Source: an uncultured Persicobacter sp. (GTDB lineage Bacteria > Bacteroidota > Bacteroidia > Cytophagales > Cyclobacteriaceae). Taken from it: 60,808 nucleotides of DNA. Of this stretch, positions 9,234 to 18,279 are shown piece after piece. Position 1 is the stretch's first letter, and the number at the start of each line of letters is the position of its first letter. The position numbers and the translations under genes are program-made. The notes beneath the pieces are model-generated. The model saw nothing but the letters and a program-made list of their open reading frames with translations, did not search any database and had not been told where the DNA came from. The stretch covers positions 1 through 60,808 of the forward strand of contig CANMKE010000031.1 in NCBI GenBank assembly GCA_947498325.1, written 5' to 3'.

Positions 9234-9800
9234 ATGGCAACTACCGCTGATATTAAAAACGGATTATGTATTAAATTCAAATCTGGATTATACATTATTA
9301 CTGATTTCCAGCACGTTAAGCCAGGGAAAGGCCCAGCTTTCGTACGTACGAAGATGAAAAATGTAGTGACAGGAAAGACGATCGATAATACGTTCTCTTC
9401 TGGTCATAAAATTGATCCAGTACGTATTGAGCGTCGTCAGCACCAATTTTCTTACACCGATGATTTCGGTTTGAACTTTATGGACACCAATACTTGGGAG
9501 TCTGTAAATCTTCCAGTAGAGTCTGTAGATAATGCCGACTTGATGAAAGAAGGCGAAATGGTAGAGATTTTATTCTTGGCTGAGGAAGAGCGCCCATTGC
9601 TTTGTGAGCTTGCTGCTCACGTGGTATTGGAGGTAACTTACACTGAGCCAGGTATTAAAGGCGATACCGCGACAAATGCTACTAAACCAGCTACCATGGA
9701 AACTGGTGCTGAAATTCAAGTACCCCTATTCATTAACCAAGGGGATACGATAAAAGTCGATACGCGTACGAGATCGTATGTGGAACGTGTAAAAGTATAA
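9234..9800 (+). CDS. efp: translation elongation factor P
   Basis: This 188-residue EF-P has three beta-barrel domains and rescues ribosomes stalled at proline stretches. The tip loop reads VKPGKGPAF with Lys32 at the position that is modified or used unmodified in other EF-Ps. No epmA/epmB (lysylation) or earP (rhamnosylation, which needs Arg) is visible here. The C-terminal signature runs through GAEIQVPLFINQGDTIKVDT. It sits 7 nt before accB, so the two are likely co-transcribed. The polyproline-containing linker of AccB downstream is a plausible local client, but that is only inference. Confidence 0.97.
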   Translation: MATTADIKNGLCIKFKSGLYIITDFQHVKPGKGPAFVRTKMKNVVTGKTIDNTFSSGHKIDPVRIERRQHQFSYTDDFGLNFMDTNTWESVNLPVESVDNADLMKEGEMVEILFLAEEERPLLCELAAHVVLEVTYTEPGIKGDTATNATKPATMETGAEIQVPLFINQGDTIKVDTRTRSYVERVKV

Positions 9801-9807
9801 TAACCCT

Positions 9808-10296
9808 ATGAAACCATCAGAGATTAAAAGCCTGATTGACTTTATCTCTAAGTCAGGACTTAACGAGGTAAAAATTGAAACGGAAGAATTTAAAATTTCT
9901 GTCGTTCGTGAGCCAGAGCAACCTACTCGCGTAGTAGAAACCGTCGCTGCAGCAGCAGCTGCGCCGGCAGCCGCTCCAGCACCCGTAGTGTCCCAGGTAC
10001 CAGCCTCAACTCCTGCGCCGGCAGCAGCGCCAGCAGCAGAGACCAATGCTAATTTGGTAACGATTAAAGCACCAATGATTGGTACTTTTTACAAGTCTGC
10101 CAATCCAGAATCTCCAGCCTTCGCAAATGTAGGTGACAAGATTTCGGCAGGTCAGACGGTATGTATCATTGAGGCCATGAAGCTTTTCAATGAGATTGAA
10201 TCTGAAGTAAGCGGTACAATCGTAGAAATTTTGGTAGACGACGCTACTCCTGTAGAGTTCGATACCCCACTTTTCTTGGTAGATCCGACGAAATAA
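9808..10296 (+). CDS. accB: biotin carboxyl carrier protein of acetyl-CoA carboxylase (AccB)
   Basis: AccB carries the biotin that shuttles CO2 between biotin carboxylase (AccC) and the carboxyltransferase in malonyl-CoA synthesis. The 162 residues comprise an N-terminal docking segment (1-35), an Ala/Pro linker (about 44-78) and a biotinyl domain (83-160) with the canonical EAMKLFNEIES, placing biotin on Lys125. The thumb-like segment before the biotin motif is present. It lies 7 nt after efp. A hairpin with a short T-run follows before accC, so transcription of accC may be reduced relative to accB. Confidence 0.97.
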   Translation: MKPSEIKSLIDFISKSGLNEVKIETEEFKISVVREPEQPTRVVETVAAAAAAPAAAPAPVVSQVPASTPAPAAAPAAETNANLVTIKAPMIGTFYKSANPESPAFANVGDKISAGQTVCIIEAMKLFNEIESEVSGTIVEILVDDATPVEFDTPLFLVDPTK

Positions 10297-10300
10297 TTTA

Positions 10301-10330
10301 AAAGCCTGGACTACGGTTTGGGCTTTTTTT
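10301..10330 (+). terminator. weak hairpin terminator or attenuator between accB and accC
   Basis: The 6-bp stem AAAGCC/GGCTTT (10301-10306 with 10321-10326) has a 14-nt loop and is followed by TTTTATT. It is weaker than the other terminators here and lies inside the efp-accB-accC series, so partial read-through is likely. Confidence 0.5.
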
Positions 10331-10403
10331 ATTCACTGGTGCGCCCTGCTGATTTTTGGGTACCCAATGTCGGACATTTTTATTGACCTTAAATTCAATC
10401 ATC

Positions 10404-11753
10404 GTGTTTAAGAAAATTCTGATTGCCAATCGCGGCGAAATCGCCATGCGTGTGATTCGCACCTGTCGCGAGATGGGCATCAAAACGGTTGCAGTTTATT
10501 CTACTGCTGATAAGGAAAGTTTACATGTGAAATTTGCAGACGAAGCGGTATGTATCGGTCCTGCACCATCGAACGCTTCTTATCTGAAAATTCAGAATAT
10601 TATCTCTGCGGCGGAAATTACCAATGCAGATGCTATTCACCCAGGTTATGGATTCTTGTCTGAAAATGCAGAATTCAGCCAGATCTGTCGTGATTATGAT
10701 ATTAAATTTATCGGTGCTTCTCCTGAAATGATTCAGGGGATGGGCGATAAAGCAACCGCCAAAGCGACTATGAAAGCCGCAGGTGTACCGACCATTCCTG
10801 GTTCTGAAGGCCTGTTGGATTCTGTAGAGCAAGGTCTTGGATTGGCCAAAGAAATGGGTTACCCTGTAATCCTTAAAGCTACCGCCGGTGGTGGCGGACG
10901 CGGAATGCGCCTGGCCAACAACGACGATGAGTTTGTAAAAGGATGGCACGATGCCCGCCGCGAATCTGCGGCAGCCTTTGGTAATGACGGCCTTTATTTG
11001 GAGAAATTCATTGAAGAGCCTCGCCATGTGGAAATCCAGGTTTTAGGCGACAGCACGGGAAGAGCGATTCACCTTTCTGAGCGTGATTGTTCCATTCAGC
11101 GTCGTCACCAGAAGTTGGTAGAGGAAACCCCTTCTCCGGCTTTGGATCAGGATTTGCGTGAGCGTATGGGCCGTTCGGCAGTGAAAGCTGCAGAGGCGGT
11201 GAAGTACGAAGGCGCAGGTACGGTAGAGTTTTTGGTGGACAAGCATGGAGATTTCTACTTCATGGAGATGAACACCCGTATTCAGGTAGAGCACCCTATT
11301 ACTGAAGAGGTAACAGGGGTGGATTTGATCAAAGATCAGATCAAAATGGCGGCAGGTCAGCCAGTTTCGGCTTCCGATCGTTACCCTGAGCGCGTGTCTA
11401 TGGAGTGTCGAATCAATGCTGAGGACCCAGGCCGTGACTTCCGTCCGTCACCTGGAAAAATCACCAACCTTCATTTCCCTGGCGGACGTGGTGTACGTGT
11501 GGACTCGCATGTTTATGCTGGCTACACCATTCCACCAAACTACGATTCGATGATCGCCAAATTGATCGTTACGGCACAAACCCGTGAGCGCGCCATTATT
11601 CGTATGAAGCGTGCATTGCAGGAGTTTGTCATCGAAGGGATCAAAACAACGATTCCTTTCCACCTCAAGCTGATGGATGACCCGACCTTCAAGACGGGAC
11701 ATTTCACCACCAAGTTTTTGGAGGATTTCGACTTCGAATCTTTGAAAGATTAA
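10404..11753 (+). CDS. accC: biotin carboxylase subunit of acetyl-CoA carboxylase (AccC)
   Basis: AccC is an ATP-grasp enzyme that carboxylates biotin on AccB using bicarbonate and ATP. The GTG at 10404 gives [20 protein letters not shown] and a 449-residue protein, the usual AccC length. The open frame from 10356 would run close behind the accB terminator hairpin and is not preferred. Visible are the glycine-rich [14 protein letters not shown] loop, the [11 protein letters not shown] segment and the catalytic block [18 protein letters not shown]. The biotin carboxylase C-terminal domain (CRINAEDP...) is complete. A strong terminator follows. Confidence 0.97.
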   Translation: MFKKILIANRGEIAMRVIRTCREMGIKTVAVYSTADKESLHVKFADEAVCIGPAPSNASYLKIQNIISAAEITNADAIHPGYGFLSENAEFSQICRDYDIKFIGASPEMIQGMGDKATAKATMKAAGVPTIPGSEGLLDSVEQGLGLAKEMGYPVILKATAGGGGRGMRLANNDDEFVKGWHDARRESAAAFGNDGLYLEKFIEEPRHVEIQVLGDSTGRAIHLSERDCSIQRRHQKLVEETPSPALDQDLRERMGRSAVKAAEAVKYEGAGTVEFLVDKHGDFYFMEMNTRIQVEHPITEEVTGVDLIKDQIKMAAGQPVSASDRYPERVSMECRINAEDPGRDFRPSPGKITNLHFPGGRGVRVDSHVYAGYTIPPNYDSMIAKLIVTAQTRERAIIRMKRALQEFVIEGIKTTIPFHLKLMDDPTFKTGHFTTKFLEDFDFESLKD

Positions 11754-11817
11754 ACAAGATAACAAATATGGTAGGGCCTGGCTTATGTGCCTGACCTAAA
11801 ATATTATAAATAATTTT

Positions 11818-11850
11818 AAACCGATAGGCTCGTGCTTATCGGTTTTTTGT
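11818..11850 (+). terminator. Rho-independent terminator after accC
   Basis: A perfect 9-bp stem AAACCGATA/TATCGGTTT has a 10-nt loop and is followed by TTTTTGTTTTT. Confidence 0.9.
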
Positions 11851-11976
11851 TTTTAAGATCATGTTGTAAGGGATTATAATCCATGATTACCTTGATTTAC
11901 AGGATTGCCGTGATTTTTTTATTTTGGATATTGATTTGAGTGCATCACAGTAGGAGGGTAAACACTTTTGCTGTCA

Positions 11977-12362
11977 GGGGCTGTTGCACAACTCAGTTCT
12001 ATGGATTTAGCACAAAAGATTATTTCGTGAGCTGTACGGATGCACCCGTGTGTCTGACCGAAACAATCATTATAACGCTAATTTCGGGCGAACATGTGGG
12101 TTCGCCCGCAATGTCATTAAGTTAAGCGCATTATCCTGTAGAGACGTTATTTTTAACGTCTAATTCAATGGTGATTTTATAGGTTTCCTCTTAGATTTAT
12201 TCAAATTGTTACGTGAGTCGTTAAGAATAACGCCTCTACGAGCATTTCAAATTTAGACCTGTGTCCCTCAAAATCCTTAACTTAATGACATTGGGTCTGC
12301 CCGTACAGTGGCCAAATAAAATTTCGTGATATAAAATCAGGTTATGGTTGTGCAACAGCCCC
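11977..12362. mobile_element. 386-bp miniature element (MITE-like) with GGGGCTGTTGCACAAC ends
   Basis: The left end GGGGCTGTTGCACAAC (11977-11992) is the exact reverse complement of the right end (12347-12362). Pairing continues outward for about 6 bp with one mismatch (CTGTCA against TGATAG). The body has no transposase and no significant frame. It carries a smaller inner hairpin-type repeat, GAGACGTTATTTTTAACGTC (near 12141), plus mirrored strings ATGTCATTAAGTTAAG and CTTAACTTAATGACAT. This is the most complete of four related copies in the window. The whole 817-nt gap 11754-12570 holds otherwise only the accC terminator and unexplained AT-rich DNA. Confidence 0.75.
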
Positions 12363-12570
12363 TGATAGCGCTTACCTGAATTTTCCTATCACGAGACAGA
12401 GTCACGCGCGAGACTCCCTGAAGGTCTTATGCACTCTATTGATTTGTAATCGACCTTTGTATAAACCTCTTCAAAGAAATCTGTGGGTAATAAATATTTC
12501 TTCATTGACCAAAAACTGCCATTCATTGATTTTTTTGGAAAGAATAGTAGCATCCATGTATCTTTAAATC

Positions 12571-13674
12571 ATGAAGCAAAAAAGTCATCCTTTATCTCAA
12601 CATTCCCGCCTTGGCGAGCTGATCGGCTATTCAGTATTGCTGTCCCTTTATTTTTTGATCATGTGGTCGTTCTTTGCACAAAGGTTACCCAATTTCCTTT
12701 CTGCCTACAAAGCGATACTGATCATTGTCGGCATGACCATCGTGATCGCCATAAACATCAAATACCTGATTCCCCACTTTCTGCATGACAGGAAATGGTG
12801 GCTATATTTCGGGGGCGCCTTGCTGGCAGTAGTGGTGGTGTCCTATATATATAACCATTTGGATCAGTCGCTGATGGAACATTATTCCAATTTAATTGAC
12901 CGGCGGGAGATGCGCCGATACCGCAGGCCGAAATCAAATTTAAGTTATCCGCTGAAGCAAATTGTGCACTATACCGTATTTCCGCAATTCATGCAGTTTT
13001 TGCTGGTGCTGTTCCTTTCCACGGCTTTTGAAATGACCAAATACGCTTTTCAGAAAAGCAGAGAGACCGTCGCCCTGCGTGAACAGACATTGCAGTCGGA
13101 GCTTAACTTCCTGAAGTCGCAGATTAATCCGCACTTTCTTTTCAATGCCTTAAATAATATTTACACGCTCGCTTACCTGAAATCTGACAAAGCGCCAGAA
13201 ATGATTCTCAAGCTGTCGGATATGTTACGCTATATATTATATGATTGCAAGGCAGAGTTGGTGCCTGTGGATCGGGAGGTGCAATATTTGCAGGATTATA
13301 TTCAGCTGCAATTATTGAAGTCTGAAAGGCCACTCGATATTGAGCTGCAACTGCAGACGCCGCTGAGTGGTGCCACCGTACCACCCATGATTTTCATCCC
13401 CTTTGTGGAAAATGCCTTCAAACACAGTAAAATTGAAGATAAGCAGGGCTGGATTCGTATTAATTTGTTTCTTGAAGCTGACGCCCTGATCTTCAGGGTG
13501 GAAAACAGCAAGCCGTCGCAGCCGTTCCGTAAGGACAATGTCGGTGGAATTGGCCTGAGAAATGTCGAACGGCGGCTGTCGTTGCTTTACCCGAATTCCC
13601 ATCAGCTTGAGGTAGAAGATGACCAAGATCGCTTTTTGGTACATTTATCCTTGAACCTTCCTTCAAAAAAATAA
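12571..13674 (+). CDS. LytS-type sensor histidine kinase
   Basis: This 367-residue kinase has membrane segments near 19-36, 46-66, 77-97 and 135-155, a short coiled region, and a C-terminal His_kinase/HATPase pair of the LytS/YehU class. The phosphorylated His should be His188 in QINPHFLFNALNN. The N-box is FVENAFKHS (278-286) and the G-box GGIGLRNVERR starts at 325. No extracytoplasmic sensor domain is visible, so the signal is probably sensed in or near the membrane. The response regulator gene starts 5 nt downstream, so the two form one operon. The target genes cannot be read from the sequence. Confidence 0.93.
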   Translation: MKQKSHPLSQHSRLGELIGYSVLLSLYFLIMWSFFAQRLPNFLSAYKAILIIVGMTIVIAINIKYLIPHFLHDRKWWLYFGGALLAVVVVSYIYNHLDQSLMEHYSNLIDRREMRRYRRPKSNLSYPLKQIVHYTVFPQFMQFLLVLFLSTAFEMTKYAFQKSRETVALREQTLQSELNFLKSQINPHFLFNALNNIYTLAYLKSDKAPEMILKLSDMLRYILYDCKAELVPVDREVQYLQDYIQLQLLKSERPLDIELQLQTPLSGATVPPMIFIPFVENAFKHSKIEDKQGWIRINLFLEADALIFRVENSKPSQPFRKDNVGGIGLRNVERRLSLLYPNSHQLEVEDDQDRFLVHLSLNLPSKK

Positions 13675-13679
13675 TCGCC

Positions 13680-14387
13680 ATGCAAAAGTTAAAATGCCTG
13701 ATTGTAGATGATGAGCTGCTTGCTCGAATGTTGCTGAAAGATTATGTGAGCAAGGTGCCCAACCTTGAGCTTATTGATACTTGTGAAAGCCCCTTGGAAG
13801 CCATTGAACTGCTGAAAAGCAACGATATTGATCTGCTTTTTCTGGACATTCAGATGCCTGACCTTACAGGATTTGAATTGCTCAATGCCCTCGCCAAGCC
13901 GCCGATGGTCATTTTCACGACCGCTTATGCCGAACATGCCGTGAAAGGTTTCGAGGTGCAGGCGATTGATTATCTGCTGAAGCCTTTTTCGCTGGATCGT
14001 TTCATGAAGGCCGTCGCGAAAGCTGAAGAACTGATGAGCCTGAAAGAGGTTCCACCGACCACGACACCTGCTGCAACGGAAGACTTTTTGATGATTAAGG
14101 AGGATTACAAATATCACCGCATTAATGTCAGTGATATCGCCTATGTGGAAGGGATGCGCGAATATGTGCGTTACCATACGCCGACGATGAAAGTGATGGC
14201 ATTGCAGTCGCTGACCAAACTGATGGACAAACTGCCACAGGAGAAATTCATGCGGGTGCACAAATCTTTCATTGTTAATATGGACTTTGTAGAAGGTCTT
14301 GATGGCAATCAGCTCAAAATCCTTGAGCAGTATGTGCCGATCGGAAAAACCTATAAGGAGGCGGTGCTTCATCGGCTTGGTCTTTAG
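13680..14387 (+). CDS. LytTR-family response regulator
   Basis: This 235-residue regulator has an N-terminal receiver domain with acidic pocket Asp10-Asp11, phosphoacceptor Asp56 (LLFLDIQMPD), a Thr at 80/81 and Lys101 (LLKPF). A Pro/Thr-rich linker (about 124-132) leads to a C-terminal LytTR DNA-binding domain (about 135-232) with the typical DIAYVEGMREYVRYH and MRVHKSFIVN stretches. It is the evident partner of the LytS-type kinase encoded 5 nt upstream. LytTR proteins bind paired direct repeats. I did not find a convincing pair just upstream of this operon. Confidence 0.94.
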   Translation: MQKLKCLIVDDELLARMLLKDYVSKVPNLELIDTCESPLEAIELLKSNDIDLLFLDIQMPDLTGFELLNALAKPPMVIFTTAYAEHAVKGFEVQAIDYLLKPFSLDRFMKAVAKAEELMSLKEVPPTTTPAATEDFLMIKEDYKYHRINVSDIAYVEGMREYVRYHTPTMKVMALQSLTKLMDKLPQEKFMRVHKSFIVNMDFVEGLDGNQLKILEQYVPIGKTYKEAVLHRLGL

Positions 14388-14666
14388 CGCGGCCTTGTTC
14401 AGCAACCGTTTGAAATCAGTTGTATGCTGCTCCTCAAAATATGGTTTTTATCGAACTCGATTTAAATAATTTAGGGTGATTATGCGGAAAATAATGGATT
14501 TTTTTACTTATTCATGGAGAAAGACAATCTACATCATATTATTTGTCTGAATAACACCTATTTTTGGAAGTGTAAAATTTTTGTGCAGCAGTGAAGCTCC
14601 TGCTTCGGTCTGCTGTATGGATTTGTTCTTACTTTTTTCCAGATATATTTCCCATCAAAAAATCTC

Positions 14667-16397
14667 ATGGAACAACAAATTATTGAAAAAGCGCAATCAT
14701 GGTTGAACATGAAAATTGACGCTGACTCTAAAGCGAGCATCGAGCAAATGTTGAATGCCGAAGACAATACCGAACTGGTAGATTCTTTCTACAAAGATTT
14801 GGAATTCGGTACGGGCGGTATGCGAGGAATAATGGGTGTCGGTTCGAACCGTATGAACCAATACACCATCGGTAAGGCTACACAGGGCTTGTCGAATTAT
14901 CTATTGAAAACATATCCTGGCGAGCAGATCAGTGCTGCGGTGGCTTACGATCCACGCAACAACAGCCGTTTCTTTGCTGAAATTACAGCAGCGGTATTCT
15001 CAGCCAATGGTATCAAGGTATATTTGTTCAGCGAATTGCGTGCAACTCCTGAACTATCGTTTGCAATCCGCCATTTGGGTTGTAAATCTGGGGTCGTGAT
15101 CACCGCATCGCATAACCCGAAAGAATACAATGGCTTTAAGGCTTATTGGAATGACGGCTGCCAGGTAACGGCGCCGCACGACAAAAATATTGTGGCAGAG
15201 GTGAATGCCATTGCTTCTATTGATGAAGTGAAATTCGAGAAAAATGCCGACTTGATCGAGCCGATTCTTGAAGAGGTGGATGATGCTTTCTTGAAGGAAA
15301 TTAAAGCGCGTTTGCTTTCTCCTGAGGCCATCAAAAACCAAAAAGACATGAAGATTGTCTTTACGGGAATTCACGGAACAGGAAACACCCTGACGCCGCG
15401 ATTGCTTTCAGAAATGGGCTTTGAGAATGTGCATGTGGTACAGGAACAGGCCGTGATCGATGGTAACTTCCCAACGGTAGTCTATCCAAACCCAGAAGAA
15501 GCAGAGGCTTTGTCGATGGCATTGGCCAAAGCCAAGGAACTGGATGCGGAAGTATTGATGGGGACAGACCCTGATGCTGACCGTGTGGGTATTGCTGTGA
15601 AAAATCATAAAGGTGAATGGCAGTTGCTGAACGGTAACCAGACGGGTGCCATGTTGTTGGCTTACGTTTTGCGTCGCTGGAAAGAGCTGGGTAAAATTAC
15701 GGGCAAAGAATTTACCTGTTCGACCGTGGTAACGACTGGCTTGTTGGAGAAAATGTCCAAAGCGGCAGGAGTGGAGTACTTCAATGTGTTGACTGGTTTT
15801 AAATTTATCGGCGAGAAAATCAAAGAACTTGAAGGTCAGAAGACGTTCATTGGCGGCGGTGAGGAATCTTACGGTTACCTGTTCGGAGATTATGTGCGTG
15901 ATAAAGATGCCATTCAGGCTTGTGCGATGGTGGCGGAAGCTATTGCGTGGATCAAGGATCAGGGGCTGACTGTTTTTGATTTCTTGATGGAAGTGTATGA
16001 AGAGCATGGTCTGTATTTGGAAAACCTGATCTCTCTGACCAAAAAAGGGAAAGCAGGGGCGGATGAAATTCAGGCGATGATGGCGGCTTACCGTGAGAAT
16101 CCTCCGATGGAAATCAACGGATCGAAATTGGTGAAACTGATCGACTATCAGGCGTCTATCGTGAAAGATGTTGCGACGGGAGAAGAAACAAGCATCGACT
16201 TGCCAAAATCTAACGTACTGCAATTCTTCACAGAAGACGGGTCAAAAATCTCTGCCCGTCCATCAGGTACAGAGCCAAAAATCAAGTTCTATTTCTCTGT
16301 TAATACACTTTTGGCATCAAAAGATGCTTTCGATGCTACTTACGCTTCCCTTGAAGCACGTATCGAGGCGATTAAAAAGAGTATGGAGCTGGTGTAA
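14667..16397 (+). CDS. phosphoglucomutase/phosphomannomutase
   Basis: This 576-residue alpha-D-phosphohexomutase interconverts hexose 1- and 6-phosphates, which feeds UDP-, dTDP- and GDP-sugar synthesis. Four domains are visible through their motifs: the catalytic phosphoserine loop TASHNP (Ser148), the metal loop GTDPDADRVG, the sugar-specificity loop GGGEESYGY, and the phosphate-binding RPSGTEPKIKFY near the C-terminus. The GEESYGY loop is characteristic of the long PgcA-type enzymes of Bacteroidota and Firmicutes. It stands alone as a single-gene unit with a terminator about 270 nt downstream. It is the only hexose-phosphate mutase in the window and could serve the exopolysaccharide locus. 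Confidence 0.93.
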   Translation: MEQQIIEKAQSWLNMKIDADSKASIEQMLNAEDNTELVDSFYKDLEFGTGGMRGIMGVGSNRMNQYTIGKATQGLSNYLLKTYPGEQISAAVAYDPRNNSRFFAEITAAVFSANGIKVYLFSELRATPELSFAIRHLGCKSGVVITASHNPKEYNGFKAYWNDGCQVTAPHDKNIVAEVNAIASIDEVKFEKNADLIEPILEEVDDAFLKEIKARLLSPEAIKNQKDMKIVFTGIHGTGNTLTPRLLSEMGFENVHVVQEQAVIDGNFPTVVYPNPEEAEALSMALAKAKELDAEVLMGTDPDADRVGIAVKNHKGEWQLLNGNQTGAMLLAYVLRRWKELGKITGKEFTCSTVVTTGLLEKMSKAAGVEYFNVLTGFKFIGEKIKELEGQKTFIGGGEESYGYLFGDYVRDKDAIQACAMVAEAIAWIKDQGLTVFDFLMEVYEEHGLYLENLISLTKKGKAGADEIQAMMAAYRENPPMEINGSKLVKLIDYQASIVKDVATGEETSIDLPKSNVLQFFTEDGSKISARPSGTEPKIKFYFSVNTLLASKDAFDATYASLEARIEAIKKSMELV

Positions 16398-16511
16398 TTG
16401 GTGTATGGGAAATCAACCCATAGATTAGACATATTGTCACAGATTTTGAAATTCAGGTATCGGGTGCTGGTGCGTATCTTGAATTTCAATTTATACCAGC
16501 AAATAAAATGA

Positions 16512-16665
16512 GGCTTTGGTAGGGTCAGACCGATGTGTCTGACCTAAACATTATTTTCCAGGATAGTTTCGGGCGAACTGTGGGCTCGCCCGCACCAAAC
16601 AGTACAAAATTTTGTAAGGTAGCACCAAGTTACGGTTGTATGATAACCCTTGATAGCCAAACATA
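16512..16665. repeat. decayed remnant of the GGGGCTGTTGCA miniature element
   Basis: The segment includes the hairpin string GGTCAGACCGATGTGTCTGACC, then TTTCGGGCGAACTGTGGGCTCGCC and GGTTGTATGATAACCC. The same order of pieces occurs in the full element at 11977-12362, but both ends are eroded. No gene is present. Confidence 0.5.
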
Positions 16666-16670
16666 AAATG

Positions 16671-16706
16671 AAGCCTGTTGCGGATTTTACCGTGATGGGC
16701 TTTTTT
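16671..16706 (+). terminator. hairpin terminator downstream of the phosphohexomutase
   Basis: AAGCC/GGCTT is an outer stem with an inner CGG/CCG pairing (16671-16702), followed by TTTTTTGTTTT. It lies about 270 nt after the stop codon, beyond a repeat remnant. Confidence 0.55.
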
Positions 16707-16729
16707 GTTTTATGTCATTTGTGAATATA

Positions 16730-17160
16730 GGGGGCTGTTGCATAACCATAAATTGATTTTGCCCCACGAAATTTTATTTGTCACTGTATGGGCTGACCTG
16801 TGTGTCTGCCCGAATCATCATAAATTTTGTGTGGTTTGGATACACACATAGGTGCATCCGCAATGTCATTAAGTTAAGGGCATATTGCTTGAAGGTATGT
16901 ATTAATTGGAGCAATTCTTTGAATAATGAAATGAAAATCCCTTCGGGATATAAAAACAGAAATTTTAAATACACATTAAATAACCTTTCAATTCATACCT
17001 CTCTGAATACCCTTTGGTTTAATCTGCTTTAAAGTCATAATTTCGAGCAAATGATCGACTGTTTCTTAACTTAATGACATTGGGTGCATCCGTACAGCTC
17101 ACGAAATAATCTTTTGTGCTAAATTCATAGAACTGAGTTGTGCAACGTCCGTACCGTCAG
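16730..17160. mobile_element. chimeric miniature element: GGGGCTGTTGCA left end, palindrome-family right end
   Basis: The left end GGGGCTGTTGCATAAC (16731-16746) and the next ~60 nt match, in inverted orientation, the right part of the 11977-12362 element. The middle (about 16931-17090) matches the 'Q' unit of the 25.5-27.1 kb array (CCCTTCGGGAT, GTCGAGCAAATGATCGACTG-like). The right end should read GTTGTGCAACAGCCCC but instead reads GTTGTGCAACGTCCGTACCG, the second half of the 20-bp palindrome family. It thus looks like two repeat families joined at a shared GCAAC. No gene is present in 16398-17305. Confidence 0.6.
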
Positions 17161-17305
17161 GTACAAAAATATTCGAAAGCCTATTGCTGTAATCCTTAAA
17201 TAAGGCCCTCAATTTCTATGAGAACCCTTTAAGACAATAATAGAAGTGATCTCAGATTTTCGATGGGCGATATCCGATTTGCGAAACAAAAAAATCATAT
17301 GATCA

Positions 17306-17920
17306 TTAGGGAAGTTTATTGTCCCCCAGCATCCCCATCAAACAACAAAGTTCCGTGGCAATCCTCAGGTTGTATTCCGAATAGATGCGATCCTCCTCCA
17401 TGGTGCCATCCACCTGGCGGATATCAGGAAAGATCAGCGAAAGCGTTTGTTGGGCGCCTGCAATTTCCGGATAATTGTCTTTAGCGGCCTGAGAGGTAAC
17501 CACTGCAAAGAAGTCCGTTTTCGGATTGGCATAATCGTCCAGCAATTTGGAGAATACAGCCACGGGCGCATCACCCTCATGGTAAAACGCCTGATAACGG
17601 GCATTCTCCTGATAATCGAGGCGATTCACAAAAAGACCGGCGCGGTTTAACGCGTTGATGGTGTTGTTGTGAATAGATTCTTCCTTCATGCCACCAGAAT
17701 ATATTTTCAGTTGCTTCAGCCCAAAATGCATCGCCCAGCATTTTGCCCAGATTTGTGCAAAGATACCACTGCGGGAATTGTGGGTGTCTACAAATAACAG
17801 TTTGGTTTCCTCCGTTAAGGCAGGACGAAGCGCCTCGGCGATCAGCTGAATTTCACCTTTTCTTTCTTGATCTATATTGGCTACCTGTGCCAGGCATTGT
17901 TCTTTGAATTTTTGGATCAT
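17306..17920 (-). CDS. low-molecular-weight phosphatase-like protein lacking the catalytic Cys
   Basis: This 204-residue protein resembles the LMW protein tyrosine phosphatase/arsenate reductase-like family of Bacteroidota, with an N-terminal helical extension (1-38). The fold's first strand and P-loop should read like FVCTHNSxRS. Here residues 41-52 read LLFVDTHNSRSG, so the nucleophilic Cys is Asp45. Relative to CX5R the arginine is also one position short (Arg50). The codon is GAC on the minus strand, so one base change cannot explain the loss from a Cys codon. The rest, including IYSGG, is intact and the frame is full length. It may be a pseudo-phosphatase that binds but does not hydrolyse phosphate groups. 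It stands alone. Confidence 0.7.
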   Translation of the reverse strand: MIQKFKEQCLAQVANIDQERKGEIQLIAEALRPALTEETKLLFVDTHNSRSGIFAQIWAKCWAMHFGLKQLKIYSGGMKEESIHNNTINALNRAGLFVNRLDYQENARYQAFYHEGDAPVAVFSKLLDDYANPKTDFFAVVTSQAAKDNYPEIAGAQQTLSLIFPDIRQVDGTMEEDRIYSEYNLRIATELCCLMGMLGDNKLP

Positions 17921-18279
17921 AACGGTTCATTTTTATAGCGCGGTGTTTACTCCTCCGCTGTTAGCTTTCAGACATTTTACAAGCCCAAAAAGTTTAGCGG
18001 GTCATCAACTCAGTCTCCCTGATAATAAAAGACTGACCATCAAGCATTCCTAAATCTAAGCGGATTCCCGCTTTTTTGCTACCTCTTAAACAATTTTATT
18101 ATGAACTACTTTAATAAATGACATCGCCCAAACAATAGATTAAAAATAAATTAATGCCGCCTTGTATTTTGTTTTTGTAGGATTAAGAATTATCATTGTA
18201 TAATTATAGATTCACTATAATAAATAAGCTAATAATACAATTAGGTGTTGCTTATTCCCAATAATAATGCGATAAACAT

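Noticed and set aside
11977-12362. A degenerate transposase gene inside the 386-bp element
   Set aside because: All frames are short and interrupted, and no DDE-like or HUH-like stretch is seen on either strand.
15408-16223. A 271-codon minus-strand frame opposite the phosphohexomutase
   Set aside because: It lies wholly within a conserved enzyme gene, and its composition is that of an antisense frame.
17306-17920. A sequencing error as the cause of the missing Cys in the phosphatase-like protein
   Set aside because: GAC to a Cys codon (TGC or TGT) needs at least two changes, the frame is intact on both sides, and the Arg spacing is altered as well, so one base error cannot explain it.
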